In this document: one piece after another, positions 1 to 5,996 of the stretch | How the letters are laid out: each line of letters starts with the position of its first letter | Position numbering within the stretch: the stretch's first letter is position 1 | DNA from: Verrucomicrobia bacterium UBA6354 | Lineage (GTDB): Bacteria; Verrucomicrobiota; Kiritimatiellia; RFP12; UBA1067 | Length of the DNA stretch: 12,410 nt | Direction of reading: 5' to 3' | NCBI GenBank assembly: GCA_002440145.1 | Contig: DJRS01000041.1 | Coordinates: 910 to 13,319, forward strand | Notes under the pieces: generated by a model | What the model saw: only the letters and a program-made list of their open reading frames with translations | Told to the model about the DNA's origin: nothing | Databases searched by the model: none | Translations under genes and position numbers: made by a program

Positions 1-20
1 ACGGCCACCCCGTTCCGGCG
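1..20. repeat. Half of a palindromic hairpin cut by the window edge
   Basis: The first 20 bases read ACGG, a five-base loop (CCACC), then CCGTTCCGGCG. ACGG and CCGT are complementary, so this is the inner part and right arm of a hairpin whose left arm would lie outside the window. The reverse complement of the last 20 bases of the window has the same arms (ACGG and CCGTTCCGGCG) with a different loop (CATCA). Identical arms with a variable loop look like two members of one dispersed hairpin family. The alternative reading, a minus-strand start codon at 23-21 behind a GGAGG (complement of 29-33), cannot be excluded. Confidence 0.4.
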
Positions 21-401
21 CATTTGGACCTCCGTCTTGGGCGTTCCCGGAGGACGAAATGGGGCGGATAGACCGGGAAGCTCCGATTTTCGTCCGCTAT
101 CTTCCTGTTTTACGACATATTTAGATTGAAAATACAAACTAACGGTCGTTTTCACGCCTGCGACCGCGCCGTTCTCGTGCCCATGAGAAATTTTTCTCAT
201 CGGCACGAGAATGTTTTCTCATGGGCACGAGAATCCCGTTTGTTCGTGACGTCCCGCGTCCGGACTGGACGGGGGCTTCGCCTGTCTGCGCGAAATATCT
301 GCTCCTGCCATTGGTTTTGCTCTCCATCCCCGGAGCGGCCCGTCCCGGGTGTCTCACCCTATTGTACATTTTTCGTTTTTCGCTCCGGCCAAAATACCCC
401 C
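21..401. other. Intergenic region upstream of the sigma-factor gene
   Basis: No reading frame here looks like a gene. The short open frames on both strands run through the repeat array and have no recognisable domain. The stretch contains CCTCCG (29-34) and CGGAGG (48-53), which can form a 6-bp stem, an A+T-rich patch around 110-140, and the three phased dyads at 172-233 annotated separately. Between 234 and 401 I see nothing more than GC-rich sequence. It presumably serves as the control region of the sigma-factor block and perhaps of a gene beyond the left edge. Confidence 0.6.
172..233. repeat. Three 18-bp dyad units at exact 22-bp spacing (operator-like array)
   Basis: The units are at 172-189 (TTCTCGTGCCCATGAGAA), 194-211 (TTCTCATCGGCACGAGAA) and 216-233 (TTCTCATGGGCACGAGAA). 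Unit 1 is the exact reverse complement of unit 3; unit 2 differs from unit 3 at one base. Units 1 and 3 are themselves near-palindromes (TTCTC...GAGAA with seven of eight arm positions paired). Centres are at 180.5, 202.5 and 224.5, so the units are spaced 22 bp, about two helical turns, with 4-bp spacers. Units 1 and 2 could also fold into one long hairpin with a tiny loop. The layout resembles cooperative binding sites for a dimeric regulator, about 170 bp upstream of the sigma-factor -35 element. A dispersed palindromic repeat is the main alternative. Confidence 0.75.
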
Positions 402-430
402 TTCACAGTGTACGCGGAATATGCTATAAT
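402..430 (+). promoter_or_regulatory. Sigma-70-type promoter of the sigma-factor block
   Basis: TTCACA (402-407) serves as the -35 element, followed by a 17-bp spacer and a perfect TATAAT (425-430). The bases before it, TATGC (420-424), supply an extended -10 TG. Transcription would start near 437, giving a leader of about 45 bases before the ATG at 482. The ribosome-binding site is the modest GGAG at 474-477. A perfect TTGACA at 442-447 sits just downstream but lacks a convincing -10 partner. Confidence 0.85.
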
Positions 431-481
431 AATCAGAACACTTGACAAAGTGCAGTCGGGTGGATTGTAGACTGGAGCAAC

Positions 482-2500
482 ATGGCTAGAGCTAAGAAAT
501 CGCCGGATAAAGATACGGATCCGAAATCCAAGACGGAAAAGACGCCCAAAAAACGCGGCAGAAAAAAAGCTTCCGCCGCGCAGGCCGCCGAGGTCGTCGC
601 GGAGGAGAGCGTGGAGTCTCTTGAAGAAATGGATTCCGTCGCGCCCGTGGATTTTGGCGATGACGACGACATGCCGTCCGATTTGGATGTCGAGCGCGAG
701 GCTGCGACGTTGGATGCGGACAAGCTCGCGGCCGAAGTCGAGGCGGAAGAGCACGGCGAGCACGAAGACGAGGATGCGGAGGATTTCGAGCCGTTGCCGT
801 TGCCTTCCTACATGCCGGACGACGAATCGGACGCGGACGGCATCCTGCCTTCGATGGAGGGCCTCTCGGTCCTGCGCGACCAGGAGCTGAACGAGGTCAT
901 CAACGAAGTGAAGCACCGCGCCGAATCGCAGGGCGGCTACATCACCTTCGAGGAGCTCAACCAGATCCTGCCGCAGGCGATCGTGGACACGCTGCAGACG
1001 GAGCGGTACCTGACGATGTTCGAGCAGCTCGGCGTCCACATCCTGAGCGAAGAGAACGTGAAGGGGTGGCTCGAGAAGAAAACCGCCGCGGACGAGAAGA
1101 ACCATGCGCCGGACTTCGAGGATCCCATCCGCATGTATTTGCACCAGATGGGGCAGGTCAATCTGCTTTCGCGCGACGAGGAGATGTCGCTCTGCAAGAC
1201 GATCGAGATTTCGGAGCGCACGACGCGCGACATCTTCAATCGGTATCTTTTCGTTCCGCAGATGTATGCGGGGCTCCTGGACAGGCTGGAGAACCAGAGC
1301 GAACGGTTCGACCGCATCGTGTCCGACAAGTACGAACAGAAGCGCGACGCCTACATGGAGGAGATTCCGCGTCTGCGGCAGGAGATCCGCGACGCCGAGA
1401 AGCGCCTGCGCGAGGCGGGGACGAAGTACGTGGCGACCTGCGGGCAGGCTTCGGCTTCGCCGGCGGCGAAGCGCGGAGCCGAGAAGACGCTGGCGAACGC
1501 GCGCGCGGCGCTTCGGACGTGCTTTGACGACTTGAGCTTCAAGCAGAAGGTCCTGGAGATGCTCTGCAGCGACGCGGAGGAGCACATATTCCTGCCGTAC
1601 AAGGGGCTTGTGCGCCAGAACGCCGAGCTGATGAAGCAGAAGGCGTCCAAGAAGCGCGACCGCGATCTGGCGCTTCTGCGCGAGAAGATGGCGTCGTACG
1701 AGGCGAAGTTCGGCGTGCCGCCGGAGGAGTTCATGACGTCCTTCGACGAGCTCCGCAAGGCCATGCGGGCGGGGCAGAAGGCGCGCACGAAGATGGTCGA
1801 AGCCAATTTGCGCCTTGTGATTTCCATCGTCAAGAAATACATGAACCGCGGGCTCAGCTTCCTGGATCTCATCCAAGAGGGCAACACGGGGCTCATGAAA
1901 GCCGTGGAGAAGTTCGAGTACACGCGCGGCTACAAATTTTCGACGTATGCGACCTGGTGGATACGGCAGGCGGCCACGCGCGCGATTGCCGACCAGGCGC
2001 GAACGATCCGCATTCCCGTGCATATGATCGAGACGATCAACCGCCTTATGCGCACGAACAAGAAGCTTGTGCAGCGTCTCGGCCGCGAACCGACCGAAGC
2101 GGAGCTGGCGAGCGAATTGGGCATATCGCCGGAGCAGGTCCGTACGGTGCGCCGCATGGCGCAGCAGCCGATCTCGCTCCAGTCGAAGGTGGGCGACAAC
2201 GACGACGCCCATTACGGCGACTTCATTCCGGATTCGACAAGCGAGAATCCTTTTGAGGTCACCGAGGGACATTTGCTGAAGGAGCGGCTGAGGGAGATCC
2301 TCGGAACGCTGTCGGAACGCGAACGCCAGGTGGTAGACCTGCGCTTCGGCTTGACCGACGGCTACAGCCGCACACTTGAAGAAGTGGGCCGCCTCTTCAA
2401 CGTCACGCGCGAACGCATCCGCCAGATCGAGGCGAAGGCGTTGCGCAAACTCCGCCATCCGAGCCGGATGAAGACGCTCGGAGATTTCAGGACAGCCTGA
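482..2500 (+). CDS. rpoD: RNA polymerase housekeeping sigma factor (sigma-70, RpoD type)
   Basis: A 672-residue group-1 sigma factor that directs RNA polymerase to promoters. The first ~30 residues are lysine-rich, followed by a strongly acidic, low-complexity stretch to about residue 120. A region 1.1-like domain follows at ~130-195 and region 1.2 begins with DPIRMYLHQMG at 214. A charged non-conserved segment (~245-425) lies before region 2 (from KARTKMVEANLRLVISIVKK at 433 through the FSTYATWWIRQA motif). Region 3 comes next, and region 4 runs from SERERQVVDLRFGL at 611 through the helix-turn-helix FNVTRERIRQIEAKALRKL. It is longer than the E. coli protein (613 residues) because of the N-terminal extension. 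The start is the first ATG after GGAG at 474-477. It is the first gene of its block. The complete regions 1.1 and 4 argue against an alternative sigma factor. Confidence 0.96.
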   Translation: MARAKKSPDKDTDPKSKTEKTPKKRGRKKASAAQAAEVVAEESVESLEEMDSVAPVDFGDDDDMPSDLDVEREAATLDADKLAAEVEAEEHGEHEDEDAEDFEPLPLPSYMPDDESDADGILPSMEGLSVLRDQELNEVINEVKHRAESQGGYITFEELNQILPQAIVDTLQTERYLTMFEQLGVHILSEENVKGWLEKKTAADEKNHAPDFEDPIRMYLHQMGQVNLLSRDEEMSLCKTIEISERTTRDIFNRYLFVPQMYAGLLDRLENQSERFDRIVSDKYEQKRDAYMEEIPRLRQEIRDAEKRLREAGTKYVATCGQASASPAAKRGAEKTLANARAALRTCFDDLSFKQKVLEMLCSDAEEHIFLPYKGLVRQNAELMKQKASKKRDRDLALLREKMASYEAKFGVPPEEFMTSFDELRKAMRAGQKARTKMVEANLRLVISIVKKYMNRGLSFLDLIQEGNTGLMKAVEKFEYTRGYKFSTYATWWIRQAATRAIADQARTIRIPVHMIETINRLMRTNKKLVQRLGREPTEAELASELGISPEQVRTVRRMAQQPISLQSKVGDNDDAHYGDFIPDSTSENPFEVTEGHLLKERLREILGTLSERERQVVDLRFGLTDGYSRTLEEVGRLFNVTRERIRQIEAKALRKLRHPSRMKTLGDFRTA

Positions 2501-2555
2501 GATCAAGCCAAGAGAACAAGAACAAGAAAGAACAAGAAAGAGAGAAAAATCAGTT
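2501..2555 (+). promoter_or_regulatory. T-free leader with 10-bp tandem repeats before the RRM gene
   Basis: Between the sigma-factor stop and the next ATG, positions 2504-2549 contain no T at all and are almost entirely A and G. The block includes an exact 10-bp tandem repeat (AACAAGAAAG at 2521-2530 and 2531-2540) and a related partial copy just upstream. Such a transcript segment can hardly base-pair, so it would stay single-stranded. There is no clear GGAGG; the nearest purine run is AAGAGAG around 2538-2544. No terminator hairpin is visible, so the sigma-factor and RRM genes are probably on one transcript. Confidence 0.6.
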
Positions 2556-3062
2556 ATGTGCATTAATCAGGTTTTCGGCCTGTTTGCAGAGGGGGATACG
2601 CGTTGCGCGGCAGTTGCTCTCGCCGTGGTCGCGTTTGTTTTGGGCGCCGTCGTCGGCGCGCTTCTTTCCAGGCTGGGCGCGCGCCCGGCGAAAAAGCCGG
2701 CGTGCTGCAAGGGCAAGCGCGAGGCGGCGGGGCGGAGCAAGGACGCGAACGCGGTCGGCAAGAAGGAACGCGGCGCCAAGTTCGAGCGCCGCCATCCGGC
2801 TCCGGCGGACGGTTCGGTCGAGATCTACGTCGGCAACCTCAGCTATGACACGACGGAAGAAACGCTGCGCGCGCAGTTCGCGGCATACGGAAAGGTGTCC
2901 CTCGTCCGGTTGATCACAAACCGCTACAACGGCAAATCGAAGGGATTCGGATTCGTGCAGATGCCGAATCGTGCGGAAGCGGAGGCGGCCATCGCGGCGT
3001 TGAACGACAAGGAAATCGACGGCCGCAAGATGAAGTGCAACGAGGCGCGCAACCTCATCTGA
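2556..3062 (+). CDS. Membrane-anchored RRM-type RNA-binding protein
   Basis: A 168-residue protein with one RNA recognition motif at its C-terminus. RNP2 is IYVGNL (90-95) and RNP1 is KGFGFVQM (129-136), the two aromatic-containing RNA-contact strands of the fold; the domain spans about 88-166. Unlike typical small soluble bacterial RRM proteins, it begins with a hydrophobic helix at about 17-39 followed by a basic stretch (ARPAKKPACCKGK...), so the RRM should face the cytoplasm. A lysine/arginine-rich linker (42-80) joins the two. No start codon lies after the helix and before the RRM in a usable position, so the anchor appears genuine. The natural RNA targets are unknown; the gene sits 55 bases behind the sigma-factor gene. 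The fold assignment is firm; the membrane location is inferred from sequence. Confidence 0.88.
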   Translation: MCINQVFGLFAEGDTRCAAVALAVVAFVLGAVVGALLSRLGARPAKKPACCKGKREAAGRSKDANAVGKKERGAKFERRHPAPADGSVEIYVGNLSYDTTEETLRAQFAAYGKVSLVRLITNRYNGKSKGFGFVQMPNRAEAEAAIAALNDKEIDGRKMKCNEARNLI

Positions 3063-3093
3063 TCGCGCCTGCGGCAAGGAAGGGGGATTGTCC

Positions 3094-3645
3094 ATGATCC
3101 GGGCGTTGGTGCCATTGACGGACGGCTTCGAGGAGATGGAAGCCGTCACGCTGATTGATGTTTTGCGGCGCGGCGGCGTGCACGTCGTCACGGCCGCGCT
3201 CGCGCCCAGCCTGGAGGTCGAAGGCGCGCACGGCATGATTCTCCGCGCGGACGCCCTCTTTGCGGAGGTGTCGCCCGCCGAATACGACGCGCTCGTTCTG
3301 CCGGGCGGTCCGGGCGTGGAAAACATGCGCCGGTGCGGGGCGTTGCTCGAGAGGGTGCGCCGGCAAAAGGCGGAAGGGCGGCTTCTCGCGGCGATTTGCG
3401 CCGCGCCGCTCGTGCTCGTCGAGGCGGGCGTGCTGGAGCCGGGCCAGCGGGTGACATGCTATCCGTCTTGCGCCGTCGGCTTGGATCGTCCCTGCGCGGG
3501 CGTGCCCGTCGTCGTGGACGGGCGGATCGTCACAGGACAGGCGCCGGGCGCGGCGCTCGCGTTCGCGCTCGCCGTTCTGGGCGTCTTGAAGGGCGAAGCG
3601 ATCGTCAAGCAGGTTGCGGATGGGCTCGTCGCGCGTACGGTCTAG
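3094..3645 (+). CDS. DJ-1/PfpI family protein (YajL/ThiJ-like)
   Basis: A ~183-residue protein of the DJ-1/ThiJ/PfpI superfamily, cytoplasmic proteins linked to protection against oxidative and carbonyl damage, in some members with glyoxalase or deglycase-type activity. Visible signatures are the N-terminal GFEEMEA motif, whose glutamate supports the reactive cysteine, LPGGPGVENM, the nucleophile elbow AAICAAPLVL with the conserved cysteine, and the C-terminal TGQAPGAALAFAL, matching the family's T-S-x-G-P-x-T/A-A region. I chose the ATG at 3094, seven bases after AAGGAAGGGGG (3076-3086); a TTG at 3088 would add two residues. It follows the RRM gene by 31 bases, and its end overlaps the next gene by 26 bases, suggesting translational coupling. 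The exact substrate cannot be told from sequence. Confidence 0.9.
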   Translation: MIRALVPLTDGFEEMEAVTLIDVLRRGGVHVVTAALAPSLEVEGAHGMILRADALFAEVSPAEYDALVLPGGPGVENMRRCGALLERVRRQKAEGRLLAAICAAPLVLVEAGVLEPGQRVTCYPSCAVGLDRPCAGVPVVVDGRIVTGQAPGAALAFALAVLGVLKGEAIVKQVADGLVARTV

Positions 3646-5974
3646 ACTGGCCGCTTTGTTTTTTGCGTTGCCGGCGCTGACCTTCGCGAAAACGGAGGTC
3701 AGTTTCCTTTTCTCCTACGATCCGGAGCATCCGGAAGAGCCGGCGACGCGCCGGATAGTCGAACTGGCGCGCGCGGAGCCGGAACTGGAGCCGGTGAAGT
3801 GGGGCGGTTTGACCTTGCCGGGCGCGGGCGGACGGGCGACGTTCATGCTCGCGCTGGCGGGCGGTACGGCCCCCGACATCTACAAGGCATGGTTCCATAT
3901 TCTGCGGCACGACGCGGAAGAGGGTTTCGTCTATCCGCTGGACGAGTGGGTCCAACCGTCCTCCACGAACGCGAAGCCGGCCGCTTTTTCGTTGTGGGAC
4001 CGCGTCCGGGTGAAGGACGGACATGTGCTGGCGTTGCCGACGCCAGGGATTTCGTATTACGGGCTTGTGTACCGCAAAGATCTAGTCGCGGCGGCGGGGC
4101 TGGACCCGGAGAATCCGCCGCGGACATGGTCCGCCTTCCGGGATTGGTGCCTGAAATTGACGCGTGCGGGGCGGCGGGCGTTCGCGATAGAGAATCGTCC
4201 GTGGGGGTTTTTGCCGTGGGTGCAGTCCGCCGGGGGGGATGTCGTCAGGTGCCGCGCGGACGGTACGTGGGAAGCGTGTTTCGACTCCCCGGCAGCCTTG
4301 CGCGCGGCGTCCTTTCTGCAGGATCTCGTACGGCGGGATGTCGTGCGCGGGCTGCCGACGCTGTCCCTGGCGGATGAGATAGGGCGCCTGTTCACGGCGG
4401 GAGAAATCGTATGCGTATTCGGCGGGGAAGATCTCGTGCGGCGCCTGACGGAGACATTGAACATGCCGCCGGAGACGATCGGCATCATGCCGTTTCCCGC
4501 GGCGGACGACGGGGGCGTGCGCGTTTTGCAGGCGCACAAGCATTTTTACGCGATGAGCGAAAGCGCGGGGCGCCGACCGAAAGCCGAGCGCGATTTGATA
4601 TTCAGGTGTCTGCAGGCTCTCGCTTCGCCGGAACTAGCGGACGAGGATGTGCGGCGGAACGTGGCGGAAGGACGCGGCATGTGGTGCAATCCGGCGGATT
4701 TGGAGCGCTTGGGCTTCACGCGGGAACTCGCGCGGATTCCGTCCGGCATCCGCCAGATGTATGCGGATTTGGCGGCGGGGAAAATCAAGGCGGCGACGGA
4801 ACCGTGGGTCGGGTTTTGGCAAGGCGCGAGCGACCTTGTCCAGCGGCGATTCTTGGGGGTCCTCCTTTCGGAAGCCGGGAAAAGGCTGGATTGCGCCGCT
4901 GCGCTCCGCTCGATTACCGAAGACGCGAACCGGGGTCTGATGTTTGCCGGTGATACATTGCGCGTGGAGCATGCCCGCCCCTATGCGCGGATGATCTTCG
5001 GCGCGATTTCGTTCTGTTTGCTCATTGCGGCGGGGCTTGCGATCCGGCAGGCCGTGCAGACGCGGCGGAGCGCGGCCCGGGAGGCGCCGCGGCGGTTCGC
5101 CTGGTCGCCGTGGGCCTTTCTGCTCCCGGCGTTGGCGTCCATTCTCGTCTGGAGCTACTATCCGCTCGCCAAAGGGGCGATCATGGCGTTTCAGGACTAC
5201 AAGATAGTCGGCGCGGCGACCTGGGCGGGATTGGACAATTTCATCCGCGTGGCGACGGATTCCGCCTTTTGGAGCGCGTGGGCGCGCACGTTCGAGTATG
5301 TCGCCGCGACCTTGGCATTGGGCTTTTCGCTGCCGGTTCTGCTGGCGGTCGGGCTCTGCGAGATTCCGCGCGGACGCGTGTTCTTTCGGTTCCTCTATTT
5401 TCTGCCGCACTTGACGAGCGCCCTTGTCGTGACGCTTTTGTGGAAGTTGATGTTCGATCCCACGGAAGACGGGCTTCTCAATCGCGTAGTCCTGTCGCTT
5501 GGGGGGACGCGGCAGGCTTGGCTTCAGGATCCCGCGCTTGCGATGGTCTGCTGCATTCTGCCGGGCGTTTGGTCGGGGGCAGGCATGGCTTCGCTCATTT
5601 ACATCGCCGCCTTGGAATCCCTGCCGCGCGACTATTACGAGGCGGCGGCGCTGGACGGGGCGGGGATCTGGGCGCGCTTCCGCCATGTGACCTTCCCCCA
5701 GCTGGCGCCGCTCATGGTCATCAATTTCGTCGGGGCGTTCATTGCGGCTTTCCAGGGCATGGGATCCATCTTCCTCCTCACGTTCGGCGGGCCCGGCGAC
5801 GCGACGCAGGTCTTGTCCCTCCAGATTTGGAAAGAAGCGTACAACAATCTGCGCTTCTCCATGGCGACGACAATGGCGTGGTTTCTGGGCGTTGCGTTGA
5901 TCGGGTTCACCTATTTGCAAATACGTTTTTTGCGGCGGGTGGAATTTAGGCAAGCATCCGCCCGGCAACTATGA
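3620..5974 (+). CDS. Fused sugar-binding protein and MalF-like ABC permease
   Basis: A ~784-residue protein joining two parts of an ABC sugar importer. Numbering from a possible TTG start at 3614, residues 1-25 form a signal peptide ending in TFA. A substrate-binding domain of the CUT1 solute-binding family follows to about 450 (for example GTAPDIYKAWFH). A transmembrane helix at ~460-480 and a basic cytoplasmic linker (RRSAAREAPRR) lead into a MalF-type permease from ~495. The permease carries the EAA loop (EAAALDGAGIWARF, from 676) that contacts the ATPase. Orientation fits the positive-inside rule: binding domain outside, linker inside. I prefer the ATG at 3620, inside the end of the DJ-1 gene, with only a weak ribosome-binding site; translation is probably coupled. 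No second permease (MalG-like), ATPase or glycoside hydrolase follows in this window. The sugar is unknown. Confidence 0.9.
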   Translation: MGSSRVRSRLAALFFALPALTFAKTEVSFLFSYDPEHPEEPATRRIVELARAEPELEPVKWGGLTLPGAGGRATFMLALAGGTAPDIYKAWFHILRHDAEEGFVYPLDEWVQPSSTNAKPAAFSLWDRVRVKDGHVLALPTPGISYYGLVYRKDLVAAAGLDPENPPRTWSAFRDWCLKLTRAGRRAFAIENRPWGFLPWVQSAGGDVVRCRADGTWEACFDSPAALRAASFLQDLVRRDVVRGLPTLSLADEIGRLFTAGEIVCVFGGEDLVRRLTETLNMPPETIGIMPFPAADDGGVRVLQAHKHFYAMSESAGRRPKAERDLIFRCLQALASPELADEDVRRNVAEGRGMWCNPADLERLGFTRELARIPSGIRQMYADLAAGKIKAATEPWVGFWQGASDLVQRRFLGVLLSEAGKRLDCAAALRSITEDANRGLMFAGDTLRVEHARPYARMIFGAISFCLLIAAGLAIRQAVQTRRSAAREAPRRFAWSPWAFLLPALASILVWSYYPLAKGAIMAFQDYKIVGAATWAGLDNFIRVATDSAFWSAWARTFEYVAATLALGFSLPVLLAVGLCEIPRGRVFFRFLYFLPHLTSALVVTLLWKLMFDPTEDGLLNRVVLSLGGTRQAWLQDPALAMVCCILPGVWSGAGMASLIYIAALESLPRDYYEAAALDGAGIWARFRHVTFPQLAPLMVINFVGAFIAAFQGMGSIFLLTFGGPGDATQVLSLQIWKEAYNNLRFSMATTMAWFLGVALIGFTYLQIRFLRRVEFRQASARQL

Positions 5975-5996
5975 TATAATATACGCAAGCATGCTT
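5970..5996 (+). promoter_or_regulatory. Extended -10 promoter of the ClC gene, overlapping the previous stop and a start-codon palindrome
   Basis: TATG (5970-5973) followed by a perfect TATAAT (5975-5980) forms an extended -10 element. The TG is part of the permease stop codon (TGA, 5972-5974). No good -35 element is visible at the usual spacing (5951-5957), as expected for extended -10 promoters. Transcription should start about seven bases after TATAAT, near 5987, only three or four bases before the ATG at 5991, so the message would be leaderless or nearly so. The perfect palindrome AAGCATGCTT (5987-5996) is centred on this ATG and could be a binding site or a small hairpin. Confidence 0.75.

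Noticed and set aside
172..233. CRISPR-like array
   Set aside because: Only three 18-bp units with 4-bp spacers, one of them inverted, and no cas gene nearby.
442..447. Perfect TTGACA just downstream of the sigma-factor promoter
   Set aside because: At 16-18 bp spacing there is no credible -10 element, and it would start transcription too close to or after the ATG.
359..2563. A 734-codon open frame on the minus strand opposite the sigma-factor gene
   Set aside because: It is rich in arginine and leucine with no domain, as expected opposite a GC-rich gene, and the plus strand encodes an unmistakable sigma factor.
2498..2566. Readthrough of the sigma-factor stop into a basic 21-residue tail
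   Set aside because: The tail comes from the simple repeat leader; the sigma factor already ends at its normal place after region 4.
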